A stretch of DNA of 64,000 bases from Xanthostigma xanthostigma (lineage: Eukaryota > Arthropoda > Insecta > Raphidioptera > Raphidiidae). Below, piece after piece: positions 9,861 to 22,260 of the stretch. Under the pieces are notes generated by a model. It ran no database searches and was not told where the DNA came from. It worked only from the letters and a program-made list of their open reading frames with translations. The stretch spans positions 16,656,001 to 16,720,000 of the forward strand of contig OY754466.1 in the NCBI GenBank assembly GCA_963575645.1. The letters run 5' to 3'. The position numbers and the translations under genes were made by a program. Numbering within the stretch: position 1 is the first letter of the stretch; the number at the start of each line of letters is the position of its first letter.

Positions 9861-11814
9861 AATATTTATTTATTCCTTTTATTTTATAAAAATATTGAAA
9901 AGATTAATTTTAATCTCTGAAAAATCAGTATCTCTTCAAAGTTGGCTGTGATATATGGTTGGTTGGTTGTTTTTGTGTTTTCTATTCAGTATGTGCATTT
10001 TAATGAACCCATCAATTGTATGACGATAAAAAGTTAATAGTGTCACAATATATCACCTAAGCAGTGCCGCCTATACATACGAGGTCAGACATAAAAGTGA
10101 TGACCAACTTTTCTTATAAACAGCGTTACTTTAGTAAATGTGGTTTTCCACATTTCAGGTTTCTAGATCAAATAGCTTTCAAATGAGACCGGTGAACACC
10201 ATATTGTACCATTTTGCGCGCTCTATAACCTCATAATGAACAAAAAAAGTTGTTTAGTCTACTAGGTATGATCATGTTTCAAAATATAACTAATAAAAGA
10301 ACTTATCGATTCCAATGTTAAATAGCCCTTTGCAATTAGAACTGACTTTTTTTTAATAAATTTTTGGCTTTTACACTTTTGTGTATTCAGCCACTAACTA
10401 AGCTAAAATTTAATACTGACTAAATGTAAAACTAAAAACACAAACACAACACAATTATGAACGGGGACACAAGATGGGTGAACCATAGGATAAAGGATTC
10501 AGGGCCACGGAAGTGCCTCGGACCCAACTCGGCGGGCAAAACTAACAAGAGGTCAGGAACACGGACGGCCAGGAAAGGTAGGTAAGACACAGAATTGACT
10601 TTAGTTTGGGAATTAAGTACAGAGACAACCATTGTTGTAGGTAATTATAAAAAAAAGTCAAATTTCTCAGTCGGGTTCGTGCTGATTGAGTTATCAGCTA
10701 TACTCCATAAGACGTTCATAACCTCTGTTGTCACTTGTCGAGCGTCTATAATCTACTATATTTATCTGTCAGCTATTCTACAGTATAGTCAAAGTTTGTG
10801 TCATAATTTTTTGCGTGTTATAATTTAATTATTATAGCATTAAGGCCGGTTTTACATCCCTATTTGGCATTTTTTGTGAGAGAGGACGATAGCCTTGAGT
10901 AGTGCGGGGGCCCCCTACCCACCAAACCCCCCTCGATCTAACCTTAACTTAACTGTTGAACCTAGCTTAAAATATAGCTTTGTACATTCTAAGTTTAATA
11001 GACTTATACAAAATATTACTTTGTAACAGACAAGAAGAACCAAAACAAGTTGCTCATATAAAATATATGTATAAAACATTTATAGATACATTCTAACATA
11101 CAAAATATGTATAAAATATTTTCCTCTTTCGTTTAAAAGAGGTCTAGAGTCGATCTGGCTTTAATTGGGCAAACCTTAAGCTAAAGATTACAGCTTTATT
11201 TTATTTACTCCCCTCGGATACCAAAATTCAAAAATCAGGCGACTTCGGGCACAACCATACCTTAAAATCGAACAAAAGAAAGTTTTTTTTTCAGGAGCTA
11301 TGAAGTTGTAACGGACAGACTCAATAGAAGTATCTACTTTTTTGGGTGCGGAACCCTAAAAATTAGTCTCAGTACTTTGCCACACCTCGTGTAGAAGTGT
11401 TGCAGCTGGTAGGATAATTAAGACGGTCATATGTTACGCCCCCGCATTTTGTGCAGGAGCGCATGAACGTCGACAGGACAACGTAATTAATGCATATATA
11501 TATATCCCGGTGTAAACCGTGATCGCCGGACAAACCGAGCGAGGGAAGGGTGACACGGCTTGCAGTACCGAATGTCTTCTTTTCGACGGAATTGCACGAA
11601 CAGCTTTTTTCATGTTGTTCGGAACAAACGGTATAGATTTGAAATACCAACTAATTAGCTGCGAACCCGCCATTGCTCGGGTCACGGTCTTTAAATTGCA
11701 GTTAGAGTGTGAGTATAAGTATTGGCTTGTACCTATTAATATTAATTAATTATTTAACATATTATGACAAAGAGAATAGTAATTTCAGTATTTTAAGACA
11801 TAGATAATAGTAGA
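9861..11814. other. Unassigned region, two GC-richer patches
   Basis: About 10455-10590 and 11400-11700 are less AT-rich than the surroundings. The first contains a 42-codon ATG frame (10457-10585) rich in Lys, Arg and Gly without a recognised domain; the second has overlapping frames on both strands and none is convincing. At 11310-11362 there is a remnant (CGGACAGAC ... GCGGAACCCTAAAAATTA) of the lepidopteran repeat described at 44922. No gene is called. Confidence 0.4.
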
Positions 11815-11945
11815 TAATTTATTCAAATCTTTGATTAACGTCTGAATGCAACTCTTCAAATAAATAAAATTATCGACCAATTTTTTTCAGACTATATATT
11901 AACGAAAATCATAACATTATAATTCAATAATTCGCTTAAAACTAG
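11815..11945 (+). repeat. Family K repeat
   Basis: CAAATCTTTGATTAACGTCTG, AATAAATAAAATTATCGACC and TTTTTTTCAGACTATATATT recur at 39990-40070, inverted at 44642-44750, and at 62120-62240. Function is unknown. The adjoining 12000-12090 (GTTGTCGATTCGAAATTAAT) resembles 48905-49000. Confidence 0.6.
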
Positions 11946-12099
11946 AATAAAAGAACACCAAAGCAACCAACTCCCTGATAAGCATAATGTTGTAACAGTA
12001 AATTGTCATTCATTGTTATTGTTATAGCGTGCGTATTTCGAATTTTGCGGATAGGTATTATGTTGTCGATTCGAAATTAATATTTTTTATACCCAATAA

Positions 12100-13341
12100 T
12101 TTTTTATAGTATTTATTCTGCTCGACCATACTTCTCGCCAAAATTATTAATGTAGTATAGTACCTACATGAGAAATATATCTATTTTTAGAGATTGGATT
12201 ATAGATACTCAACAATTTGTGAGGCTATTAGCGTCTATGTGAACAAAGGAACGGTTGTTGAAAAGTAATTAAGATTTTAACTAAGTTAGAGGCATAATTT
12301 GAGGAAAAATAGATACTCTAGAGTCTAGATGACATAAGAAGAGAAAAAATGGTTAAAAACTTAACATTTGTCTAAAAAAAATAATCAAAAAATTGTTAAC
12401 GAAAGAGCTCTCCAGAAATCATTAAGGTGATAGAAGAAGTAGAAGAAAAAAGAAAAACTGGGAAGTTTTTTTTTATTGGAATCCGCAGTAGTCATGGTCT
12501 AACAGAAACTTTCTCTTTCCGTAAGCCTCAATCCATTCTTTTCAGCGTCGTCTGGGTCGTCTATGTTTTCTTCTCTCTTTTGATATTTAAACATTCTTTT
12601 CTACTTCCCGGCATCTTCTGCACAATTAAAGTATACGAAAACAATATCATATTGTAACAAAACTGTTCTAGAATCTAGTTCGTGGTGGAAATTATTTATT
12701 TACAGTAATAATAACGTTAACAAAACAGTTAAACAAGTCAATTATTATCTCCTACAACAATCGGTGTGTCTTTGTTAGAACGACAAGTCGATTATTGTCT
12801 CACGAACTTGTTTGTCGTCTTAACGGGGAGTTTGTAACAATATTTGTTCTAAATCTCAGTGCCTCGATCGCTCTAAAATCTTCATCTATTTGATGTTTCA
12901 TCCAGAATCTAGATCATCCAAATCTTCAAACTTTAATAAGAGAGGAATGTTTTACCAAAGCACGATCGTCTAAACAATAGACAGATTTTAAATAATAGAC
13001 ACTCGACAAGTAAATTCGCGAAATGAAAATTCATTGAAGTATGATTTGAATGCACTGTTAAAATTTGAATTGGTTTCTTTTCTACTACTGCGCTATAGCT
13101 GAGCTCTGTCCACCGAGTACACAGTTTATTGTGTCCTCCGCCCAACATTGAATTTAATGTTCTGAATGGAGTTGCCAGTTTCTAATTGGAGTTTCAAAGT
13201 TCGTTCGTTCCACGATATATAAATTGTGGGAATTTGCTTTGTATGTGTTGGACTTTAAAATAAATGTTTGGACATCTAAAACGCCGTTTTATTATCATTC
13301 ACTAATCACTTTACAGTTTGTTCTCGACAAATAAGAACTCG
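12100..13341. other. Unassigned intergenic sequence
   Basis: No gene or defined repeat. A degenerate echo, AACGACAAGTCGATTATTGTCTC near 12780 and TTGTTTGTCGTCTTAAC near 12810, is too short to define an element. Confidence 0.4.
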
Positions 13342-13880
13342 GACATGACTCATGTTGCCAGGTGTCCCGATTTGCGCGGGACGTCCCGATTTTCAGGGTC
13401 TGAGGACGCGTCCCGATAAATCAATTTCCGGCAACGGAAAGGGTATTTTCCCAGGCTAATATAATTTGGTCTGAGACGCGAAACCGTTTAACACTCGAGC
13501 ATGTCAAAGCCGAGATTCAAATTAAAACCAACTTTAATATGGCTTGTAGTGAATTCTATAACTGCGTTATAAAAAACAAGGCGATCTTGAAGGCAGCAAA
13601 ATATAATTTTAATAAAAAATAAATTATTTAAACTACGATTTTATTGTAATACTTACCTATTTTTAAATTTCTACTAGTCCAACAAGTCTGACTATTATTA
13701 TGTAGGATTAAATTCTGACATAGGCCTACTTGTAATGTTAGTTTCGAAACGCAATAAATAAAAGTTTCATTTAAAAAACGTTGTTTTTTTGTTTGTCCCG
13801 ATCTACAACCCTAAATCCCGATTTGTTTTATCTTCTTCCCCGATTTAAAACAAATCGGACCTGGCAACACTAGACATGAC
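13342..13880. mobile_element. hAT-type nonautonomous element with exact 8-bp duplication
   Basis: The element spans 13350-13872 (523 bp), from TCATGTTGCCAGG to CCTGGCAACACTA. GACATGAC flanks both sides (13342-13349 and 13873-13880). Both subterminal regions repeat the phrase TCCCGATTT several times (near 13362, 13378, 13795 and 13816). The 8-bp duplication identifies the hAT superfamily. No transposase frame is present. Confidence 0.92.
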
Positions 13881-14241
13881 CATTTTTATACAATTCGTAA
13901 AGACCGTAGCACACGAGGCTGAAAACACTGCTAGAACTTCTGCTGGCTGGCAGGCTGGGTACAAGTCTGCGGGCTCGCCTGATAGCTCACAAGATATATT
14001 TTAAAATTAGGGACTATTTTTCTTGCTAGGTTCTCTGCTTGCTCTGAGCAAGAACCAATCAGGAAACAGTATCTTGTCACGTGAGCTCACAAACCAACAT
14101 GGCGTCATTCTGCTCAGTCAGACAACAGGCACGTTTTGCTCTGTGTTTATATTTGAACTGTTACTGCGCGCGCACCAGCGATTCATCCACAAAGCCAACT
14201 TGAAAAGACGTCTCGTGTGAAGCGAAGACATAAAAGCAATA

Positions 14242-15024
14242 GTTGGCAAAACCAAAAGTGCACATCCCGCAAGTTTTCCACTGTACATATTATAATGAAA
14301 AAAAATTGAGAAAATAGATTTAAAAAAAAAAAAACAATTAAAAAAATAGAAAAAAAATAAAAATAAAATGGAATAGAAAAAAAAAATATTACTTGGTGTC
14401 AAGCGGGAATCGAACTCGGCACCTTGCTATTACTGGACTACGCGTTTAACCACTCGGCCATTCTGATATCCCAGCTTGCGTTGTTATTATGGTATAGAAG
14501 TGGAGCAGTTATTCTACGTAATACACTACATTACAATAACAGTAATAGATATTTTTTTGTTTTTTTAAGGTTTTTTTATTTTAACTATTAGCTGTCAAAA
14601 ATAATAAAATAAAACTGTTTATAAAAATTAAACTACTGAACACATTTATGTGAATTTAAATAGGGTTCTGGTCTGATAGTAAACAAAGTGAATAAAATAT
14701 AACCCAAGGCAATCCGACCAAAATTGCGATCTGTAGAGTCGTGACGTACGTACATACGTACATACGTACATCCGTACATACGTACAGACCAACCGACAAC
14801 TGCTGTTTGTAACTTTCAATTACAATTTTAATAGTATTTATGAACTCGAATTGATTTAAAAATGGTTCTGTTTTATAGATCAGAATCTCCTCTTTTCAAA
14901 AAGCTTCAATTTGAATGGATTTCGTGTGAAATTAACTTAGATATAACTTCTTATATGAACGAAAGTCAGCTCTGATGCTCAAAGCGATAATAAAGCACAT
15001 ACCGCTAATTTAGCGGTATGTGCA
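14242..15024 (+). mobile_element. Family E element, copy 1
   Basis: Begins TA|GTTGGCAAAACCAAAAG and ends with a hairpin, GCACATACCGCTA-ATT-TAGCGGTATGTGC. In between come an A-rich tract, a reverse-oriented tRNA-like module (14393-14472), a (TACG)n tract (about 14744-14787) and a conserved 3' third. Nearly identical to the minus-strand copy at 41948-42716 and less similar to the plus-strand copy at 40827-41915. No protein is encoded. Confidence 0.75.
14393..14472 (-). ncRNA. tRNA-like module inside E copy 1
   Basis: Read on the minus strand: A box TGGCCGAGTGGTTAA, B box AGTTCGATTCCCGC. It resembles a Leu/Ser-type tRNA head but lacks a clean cloverleaf. Probably a pol III promoter remnant of a SINE-like part. 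Confidence 0.6.
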
Positions 15025-15085
15025 ATTAAGAAAACTAGTAGTCAAATCTAGCGGCAAATCCAGCCTCGTGTGCAGCGGCCTTAAG

Positions 15086-16560
15086 TTTAAACGCCCAAAA
15101 CCCTCGAAATTTAAAAAGAATTGTCAAAAACGATGCCTGTTTAAGAAATAAAATCTGCACGTGCCCCACGAATTTGGCCGGAGAGATTCTGGGATTCTTC
15201 TTATTTGGAGTGTTCCAGATGTCAAAAATTAACCACAGGACACCAAATCATATTAACACTGTTTCTTGACACACGTTTTAATCGACTTCTGTTTTAGTTT
15301 ATGCACTAGTGAAAAAAAGGGTCATTTCACAACCGCTATAGAGCCATGAAAAGCGATAACTTTATAGAGGGTCGTGCCAAAAACATGTTTTACCCAATTA
15401 TCGAAAGAAAAATGGTGATAGGGTTGGGTGTAAAGTATGTTTGATTGTTTGTGTACCCCTCGTAGCTTTAAATACTGGGCCGATTTTGATTCCGAAAACT
15501 TGTCTACGAGAACCTGATGGAGCATACGAATATCAAATTCATAGACCTTCAGACGGGATCCAGCGATTGAATAGACCAGATTATCGTCACAATAGAAAGA
15601 GCATCTACATGAATTCACAGAGATGTGAATTTCGATTCTTACTTCTGATTCATATATTTCGGACTCGCGTATTTCATATTGAATGAAATTATTTTTTTTA
15701 CAAAAAATAAGGTGTTTTCCGTAGGCTTATAATAGCAGTTTATGTATCTAGAACTCGAATGATGATATACAAGTAATATAATTGATTTTAAATATTTTCG
15801 AAAACTGTGCATATACTCTGTAGTACCTACATTAATTAGTACATCATTAGTACATTAATCTCTTATGATTCAGTGAACACAAGTCTGTATGCAATTACCC
15901 TAAAAGCACTTTTTTCGACTTGATTACAAAACATCGAGATTTATTTAGCTATCTTTAAATTTAATATGAATGCATTATACAAATAAACATTCTAGAAGAA
16001 AGTATCCATTACACATAGGTTAGAAGAGCTATAAGAGAACAAACAGACAGGCGCGGATAGCGACTTTGTTTTATACTATTTAAAATTGTTCTACAAAGTT
16101 ACAGCGTTTCTACCTATCTCATAAAGATTCTTGTGTATAAGTAAGTCGAAGTGAGAGTATATCCGCGACCATGTCACAGTATATTTGTCTAACTCGAACG
16201 ACTCAGACTTATCGACTCCGCCTCTCATCTATGGAACTGCCAGCAGCCAGAGCAAGGTCGACTTATTATTGTCCGTTGACGGATAATGTTTTTATTGATC
16301 GTATTAAAGTGACTTTAAAAAGATTTTAATCTCGAATAAAAAAAATAATAATCTTATTTTTCTCTAAGAAAGCTACTCTTTTATGAAAAACACTTTCCTT
16401 TCTAATATTGTATTTTGAAGTCTTTTATTATTAACTGTTAAAATCCGAGTTGTCCCAGTTTAAAATGGTCAATGTGTAAAGTAAATTACGAGCTGCATCC
16501 GAACATAATATTATATATCTTGAAAACAATTTAAAAATAATAGAAATAAAAAACATTTTT
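15086..16560. other. Unassigned intergenic sequence
   Basis: The open frames at 15322-15686 overlap on both strands and show no domain. GTTTGTGTACCCCTCGTAGC near 15450 and the stretch 16150-16290 are somewhat GC-richer. No gene is supported. Confidence 0.4.
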
Positions 16561-16992
16561 AATATGGGTACCACATTTTTAAATCGAACTAAAAAGTATA
16601 AAATAATTTCTTTACAGACAGATTTTTAACTTGTAGGATTTGAAACGAAAAACGTGGGGCGCGTTATTCATTTTATCTCATAAATAGATTTTTTCATTGA
16701 TAGTTACTCTCCACACTTCTAATGCGCTCCACGTTTTTCGTTTCAAATCTTACAAGTTAAAAATCTGTCGGTAAAGAAATTATTTTATACTTTTTAGTTC
16801 GATTTAGAAACGTGGTATATTAGAAATGTTTTCTATTTCTATTATTATTTTTATACTTTTTAGTAAAAAGAATACAAAAATACATCGTAAAAATATAAAA
16901 ATATAATGTGTCCATGGGGAACAGAACCTGCGACCTTCGTGTTGTGAGCACGACGTGCTAATCAATTGAGCCATAGATCATTAAGAGCGATG
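16561..16992 (-). mobile_element. tRNA-headed repeat with a palindromic body (C/D unit, copy 2)
   Basis: The palindromic body has arms of about 100 bp (16561-16660 and 16715-16821) sharing AATCGAACTAAAAAGTATAA, TTAACTTGTARGATTTGAAA and CGAAAAACGTGG, with a 55-bp centre. The tRNA-like head lies at 16911-16985 on the minus strand, so the order head-then-palindrome is the same as at 9400-9860. Confidence 0.72.
16911..16985 (-). ncRNA. tRNA-like SINE head, decayed
   Basis: On the minus strand ATCTATGGCTCAATTGATTAGC is an A box of the same type as at 9459. The B-box region GCAGGTTCTGTTCCCC carries an A-to-T change at the key position, so it is probably inactive. Confidence 0.6.
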
Positions 16993-17740
16993 GGTCTTAC
17001 AACGGTAAATAAGAATTAATTATGTGTTATTTATTAAATTTTTTTTTTATTTTTTTCTTTATTTTAGTATTTTCTCGTATTGTCATCTAATTCTGAGTTA
17101 TGTTAAAAATTTCAAGTCTCTATCTCATCAGGAAGTTAGTTTAAAATCAATTACAAAGTTCCGCCCAACATGCACGAACAGCAAGTTAATATAAAAGTGG
17201 TAAAAAGGAATAAAAAACAGTTCATTCGAAAATTAAAATTTTTACAAGCTATTAATTATATTATGTTTATAATGACAATTTGTGTAAATAAATCAACATG
17301 CATTAATACGCTGCGACAAAAGGGAAATGAGCAGTAAGCGAAAAATAGCGATTTGCAGCAGTTTAACACCAAAAGCTATAATAAATGCAATAAATTTTAC
17401 AATAAACTAAATATTGCCTGGCCACTGGGCACTGGCATAGATGTTTTATAGCTCTGAAATGTCCCGTCGGTTCGTCATATAAAAGATATTACTAACTGCA
17501 AAAAAATGAAAACCCACTTCACTGTAGACCTTGGCCCAAAATTTAATATATACAAAAATTATATACCTACATCATGTGAATAATTTTTTACGGCTTACTT
17601 GATATCCATATCATTATAGCGTAATAATGATTCACTTTGTCAAAGACATTGTGAAAAATAAATGTAATAAATATATGTGGACGCATGACAAAATTACTTA
17701 AGTTAAGTTTTTTGCCATTTTTTTTTTTTGAGATAGATTT
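16993..17740. other. Unassigned intergenic sequence
   Basis: AT-rich with no recognised gene or repeat boundary. Confidence 0.4.
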
Positions 17741-17744
17741 TTAC

Positions 17745-18370
17745 TTTCCCATATACAAAGTTATGGGCTATGTGCAAGGAGGCGGAGTTACACATTTTTC
17801 GATGCGAGCGTTTGTGGTGAGCACTAGGGGAAACTTCAAACTCAAATTTTCCATATATATCAGTGAGCAATGTTTATTAAAAGTGAAAATAGTTATATAT
17901 TTATTTGAAGTTTTTTAATTACAAAGAAAATGAGCAGAACTAATCGATCTGGAAATGCTTGTTGTATTCCGGGCTGTTGCGCTGATGGAAATTTAAGTAA
18001 AATAAAGATCATTGGCGCCATAATTTGACGTTACGCTGTCAATGTAATTAATTATTAATGTAATTATTTATATATTGTACGTCATAGTTGGTAAATAAAT
18101 AATTCTCACGTACCTTTTATGTTACGCTATTTATATAATGGTTTACAAATCTGAATTTTAGTGTGTATATAAATTTATTTATTACATTTTTTTTGGCACA
18201 TCATGGCCAGCTAAAGTTTTGGACTTATCGCCATAGAAACATATCGCGATTTTCATAAAAAGCGAGTTCAATAATTCTCTATTATCTACTAGCGGCGCTA
18301 TCGGGCACACAGCCTATAGAGGATATCATTTGAATGTATAAAAAATTGGTTTTCATGAGTTTTTGGTGAA
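17745..18370 (+). repeat. Family H repeat, copy 1
   Basis: GGAGGCGGAGTTACACATTT, TCGATGCGAGCGTTTGTGGT, ATCATTGGCGCCATAATTTG and CTACTAGCGGCGCTA occur in the same order at 61430-61960, about 85-90% alike by eye. The repeat is about 600 bp with no coding capacity. Confidence 0.7.
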
Positions 18371-20681
18371 TTTACACATTTCCAAGTCCCTTGATCCGAA
18401 AATAATTGTTCTAAAAAATATCTGTCTGTCTGCCTGTCTGTAATGACACCTAGAGCCCAAACTACTGACTGGTAAAATTTTACAAATGTTGTGACGGTCG
18501 CACCTCCAGGTGAAATCGTAAAATGAGTTCTAACTCAAATATGAAAAAAAAACCCTGAAAAAATAGATGAAAAAACCGGTTATTATTTTTTTATGCAAAT
18601 ATATATCAATAGTTTGCTATTGTTGTTATGAAACACACATTGCTACAGTTGCACTTCAGAAAATGTCTACAACTTTTCAGGTACGTCCCTGTATATTGTC
18701 TTGTTTTACCAATTAAACGTAACGGTGATATGTTTTACCGACAGCAGGTGATATATGGAACACAAGATATTAAAATAAACACATTACTTAGCAAAACAAG
18801 GTTATGGTGGCTTTCTGACCATATTAGCAATTGATTCAACATAATATCTCGTTTCGCCGTGTCCGAAACCAGATACGTTTCAAACCCATTCAAGTATCAA
18901 TGTTAATGCGCTCGTACTTACCGACCAGTCGTTTGTGCTTGCACTCTGCACGCAAAATATTAAATATTAAAGACGTCTCCTTGGCTTTAAGAATTATCAA
19001 GAATTGTATTTTTTCAGAGACATTTTGACTACATAAAGTTGAAATTGACATTGTAGAGAAAGTGGTCGCTTGAGTACTAACTTGAAGTACGAAAAGCTGA
19101 AATTTTATTTTAAGAGTCATTTTTCGGGGGTGGAAGGAAAGACAAAAATAAAATGTTTATTTTATGTATTTGTTTTTGCGATAATGGCCTTAGTTGCTGA
19201 TTCGCTTATTTTGTTTTTTAAAATAAAAAAAAAAAAATGTTTATTCGGGGTTGTCATGTGGGATACCAAACGAAAGCTTTTTAAAGCGCGAATTAAAAAA
19301 TATAAATATTTTTTTTATCTAAACTTTTATTTCATTTTTCAAAAAAATCTTTGAAAAATCATTGCCAGCAGCCAATTTTGACAAATATGGCTCAGAATAA
19401 TCCGAAAAAATCAAGAGTGTTGATATAAGTAAATCTGCACTTAAAAAAAAATTGTAAAACTTAATAGGTGACAGATGAGTGAACAAGAAATGTATATTTA
19501 GATAAATAAAATATAATTAATAAATAAACTATAAATCTTTTGTATTCGAGTACAAGAACATCATTGTAACTTGACTTCTAAAAATAAATAATGACAACAA
19601 TACTTTCTAAAATCTGCTTGAAATATCCACAGCTTTGGTTTTAGATAATAATAATTTATACTAACATATTTAGACAATCTTTATAGGCCTTTGACCAACA
19701 GGCGTAACTGCTTAGTGCTGTTAAGTTTTTCTTTTTATTTTGAATGCATTATTAGGTACCTAGTCTTTTCAGCGTTTAAGTGTATTTTAGTGATGTAAAG
19801 TTAAAAATTTTGAATTTAAATTGCACTTCAAAAGTCACGACTGACGATTAATACAAAAAAATGACAAATTCATTTGATGATAAATATCGGTTTTAAGAAA
19901 ATTACTTTTTAAAACGCGATGTTTTGCTTCGATATTTTGACGTCACTAAAATGGTGTTTATAAAACGTTATAAGTTTTGTATCGGTTTATTTTTTTAATT
20001 TTAGGTTTATGGATTTGAGATTAAAATTCTGAGAACAATTTAAAAAAATAACAAATACCTGCAGTGGAGAACACGCCATGCGTCATGATGCGTGTCGAAT
20101 TTATTTAAAAATTATGTATTTAATATGTTTTGTGATTTTATAATCTTCTGGTAATTATTTGAAACAAAATTGGTTTTCATTTAAAAAATATATAACATAT
20201 TTTGTCCGTCGAAATCTAGAATTCGATTTTTTTTCTTTACTCCTGTGTAGTCCAAAAACGATCTTCGTGAAATACCTAAAATCTCAAACGGCTAAAAATT
20301 TCAGTGATCGTTCTTGGGGTTACAAGAAACTATTCTGACTATGAAAAAGTGTTGTTTTCTAATTATCTCACAAGCTATGAGATATATGAAAAAAGGTTTC
20401 GACAAAAAGTTGTAGATTTTTATATTTGCTACGATAAAGTGCTCCACCCTCTTACCCCTATCTGCAATAGTTTACCCATAAATCGCCCCTAAAGGTAAAA
20501 AAATTGAAAATCATTATTTTCCTCGGCTGATTCGGGGTTTTTGTGACATTTTAAGAAGAAATTATTCTTGGTATTTTCTTCGAAAAATGAATATTTTAGA
20601 AATTACAAAAAAACGGTAACCCCTTTGCACAATACTAGCGTCTTTCGTGTCGTCACAATACACGCAGTCCGTCAGTTGTAC
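18371..20681. other. Unassigned intergenic sequence
   Basis: A GTCTGTCTGCCTGTCTGT run lies at 18420-18440. Frames at 18628-19354 and 20304-20492 have no recognisable domain, signal peptide or splice-supported structure. No gene is called. Confidence 0.4.
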
Positions 20682-20759
20682 CCATAGAGATATTACAATA
20701 AAATACGACTAGTGAAAGTCTTTGCAATTAATAGAGAAAACAGTTCCTTATCTCTATGG
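20682..20759. mobile_element. Very short (78-bp) MITE-like element M
   Basis: CCATAGAGATATTAC...CTTATCTCTATGG has inverted CCATAGAGATA ends. An 84-bp relative in the opposite orientation lies at 46222-46305, with a shared GAAAGTCTTTGCAAT / ATTGCAGACACTTTC interior. Confidence 0.65.
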
Positions 20760-20891
20760 TAACTAACTATAATGCTGATTTGAGTAAACAAATATATGGT
20801 TTTCGTTTATAAAAGCTATTATAGTGTGAAAGTAAAAAAGGTGTAACAAATCTCTTAAGAAAATAACCAAAATTATTTGCGAAAATTGCAA

Positions 20892-20998
20892 TTTATTTTT
20901 TAAAATAAATAAATAAATTACACAACAGTTTTGTTAAATACAAACAATTCTATAAACAAAAATAGTTTGTAGTAAATTTTACAGTCATTATTTAATTC
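20892..20998 (-). terminator. Candidate polyadenylation signals of the cuticle-type gene
   Basis: On the minus strand ATTAAA (20998-20993) and AATAAA (20897-20892) lie about 170 and 270 nt after the stop codon. Which one is used cannot be told from sequence alone. Confidence 0.4.
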
Positions 20999-21166
20999 AG
21001 TAAATAATCAAATAGTTGATTAACAATTAATTAATTATTCACTGAAATAAATACTTTAACGATGTTTGCACTATTAAATTGTCATCTGAATGGTATAGAA
21101 ACAATATTATAATATAATTTTAACGGTTGGTTATAATGAGCGTGTTGTTCAAATAACACAGCGATT

Positions 21167-21457
21167 TTAATGATGTACAAGAACCGGATGAGCAGCATGG
21201 ACAACTGGAACAATTGGGGCCGCTTTGACGACCGGTACGGTATGTACGACTGGGGCAGCGTGAACAACTGGCACAGTCTTGACGAGTGGGGCCGGATGGT
21301 GGACAACTGAGCCATGATGCACTACGGAGTGGGATACAACTGGAGCTGCGTGGACAACGGGAGCATGATGGACGACTGGAGCGGCGTGGACAACCGGAGC
21401 AACACCGATGTAGCCTGGGGCGGCGGCAGCGCAAGCCAGGACAGCGGCAAGAACGAA
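21167..21457 (-). CDS. Cuticle-type secreted protein, exon 2
   Basis: This exon supplies residues 5-100 of a predicted 100-residue protein. The minus-strand acceptor is a run of ten T then ATCGCAG directly before TTCGTTCTTGCC, in frame with the 4-codon first exon at 23728-23739. The joined protein opens with a signal peptide (hydrophobic to about residue 17, cleavage near the AAAA-PGY boundary). The rest is a low-complexity repeat of [16 protein letters not shown] and VPVVHAAP units, rich in His, Ala, Pro and Val, with no Cys after the leader and no Rebers-Riddiford chitin-binding consensus. Such proteins are known as low-complexity structural components of insect cuticle. Role: extracellular matrix of the exoskeleton, inferred from composition. 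The alternative start upstream of the acceptor (codon at 21500) would lie in intron sequence and spoil the leader, so the spliced model is preferred. Confidence 0.85.
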   Translation of the reverse strand, partial: FVLAAVLACAAAAPGYIGVAPVVHAAPVVHHAPVVHAAPVVSHSVVHHGSVVHHPAPLVKTVPVVHAAPVVHTVPVVKAAPIVPVVHAAHPVLVHH

Positions 21458-21699
21458 CTGCGATAAAAAAAAAATGCGATAAGATTCTTTTAGCAAAAAC
21501 ATGTTTTGTACGACTGTATATCTGTAGTAAAGTGACCCATTTATAGCACTAGTTCTTAAAATAAAACCAAACGTTGTCGTACAACCATTTCCACAGTAAA
21601 TGTGTGAAAATCCAACGCAGCCTATACATTTGGAAGTGAACTCAGAACTGAACTGTCAAAATTTTTAAAAATTTGTGAAAATCAGCTAATTTAGAGGGA

Positions 21700-21820
21700 G
21701 TAGGCTGTACAGAAAATATTATATATATATGTATTTTGTGCGTGGTGATATTACGGCACACGTGACAATGTCAAATTCGTCATAATATATGTCATCACGC
21801 ACCAGAAACATAACCTACTA
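21700..21820. repeat. Short palindromic element in the intron
   Basis: AGTAGGCTGT...GTGCGTGGTGATATTACG faces ATATGTCATCACGCACCAG...AACCTACT. Imperfect arms of about 40-50 bp; probably a small MITE. Confidence 0.6.
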
Positions 21821-22046
21821 TTTCGTACGGATTTCTTTAATCATTAGTTCACGCGCTTTTGGTTGCGGTTATAGGATTTTTACCGTTGGTGTCGGAACTT
21901 TATCTATACAAATATAGTTAATTTCAATTTTCACCAAAAAGAGCTCTATATTTTCACAAAAATTACTAAACTCATCATTATAAATATATAATGATACAAA
22001 TTTAAAATTGTGTAAATTTTATTATTATTATGCATTATACCCATGT

Positions 22047-22260
22047 ATTAGATAGAGATATCAATGAAATCAATCCAAAATTATTATTCTTGGCAAAGAA
22101 GATAATTTGAAGTTTTACATGTTACCAGGAACATTTACTGTTTAGTTGTAATTTTCTTAAAAAAAGCCTACAGTAAATGTTCCTGGGAGCTTGTAAAACT
22201 TAAAATTATTTTCTGTGCAAATCATTTTGGATTGATTTCATTGTTATCTCTGTCTTATAA
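22047..22260. repeat. Long intronic hairpin (about 85-bp arms)
   Basis: TAGATAGAGATATCAATGAA...GGAACATTTACTG is the reverse of CAGTAAATGTTCC...TTCATTGTTATCTCTGTCTTA. The loop is about 30 bp. It is a MITE-like fold-back; an RNA copy in the pre-mRNA would fold into a long stem. Confidence 0.8.

Larger units (their letters stand above)
13899..15085. mobile_element. Family F TIR element, split by an E element
   Basis: The left end (about 13905, GACCGTAGCACACGAGGCTG) is the inverse of the right end (about 15060-15082, CAGCCTCGTGTGCAGCGGCC). The sequence between is host F DNA up to 14241 and from 15025 on; the rest is the E element. F DNA includes a tandem-like Gly/Ala-codon look (CTGGCTGGCAGGCTGGG) but no real frame. 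The target duplication was not resolved. Confidence 0.7.

Noticed and set aside
10457-10585. 42-codon ATG frame rich in Lys/Arg/Gly followed by a GGTAGGTAAG donor-like string
   Set aside because: No domain, no acceptor-linked partner exon and no conserved repeat; the GC-richer composition alone does not support a gene.
11369-11749. Three overlapping open frames on both strands
   Set aside because: They share the same DNA, none has a recognisable motif, and the openness follows from local base composition.
14118-14402. 94-codon hydrophobic minus-strand frame
   Set aside because: It translates the A-rich tract of family E and crosses the F/E junction.
21120-21546. Alternative frames over the cuticle-type exon (minus 21120-21434 and plus 21286-21546)
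   Set aside because: They are shadows of a simple-repeat coding sequence; the Arg/Ser/Cys-rich translation has no leader or domain.
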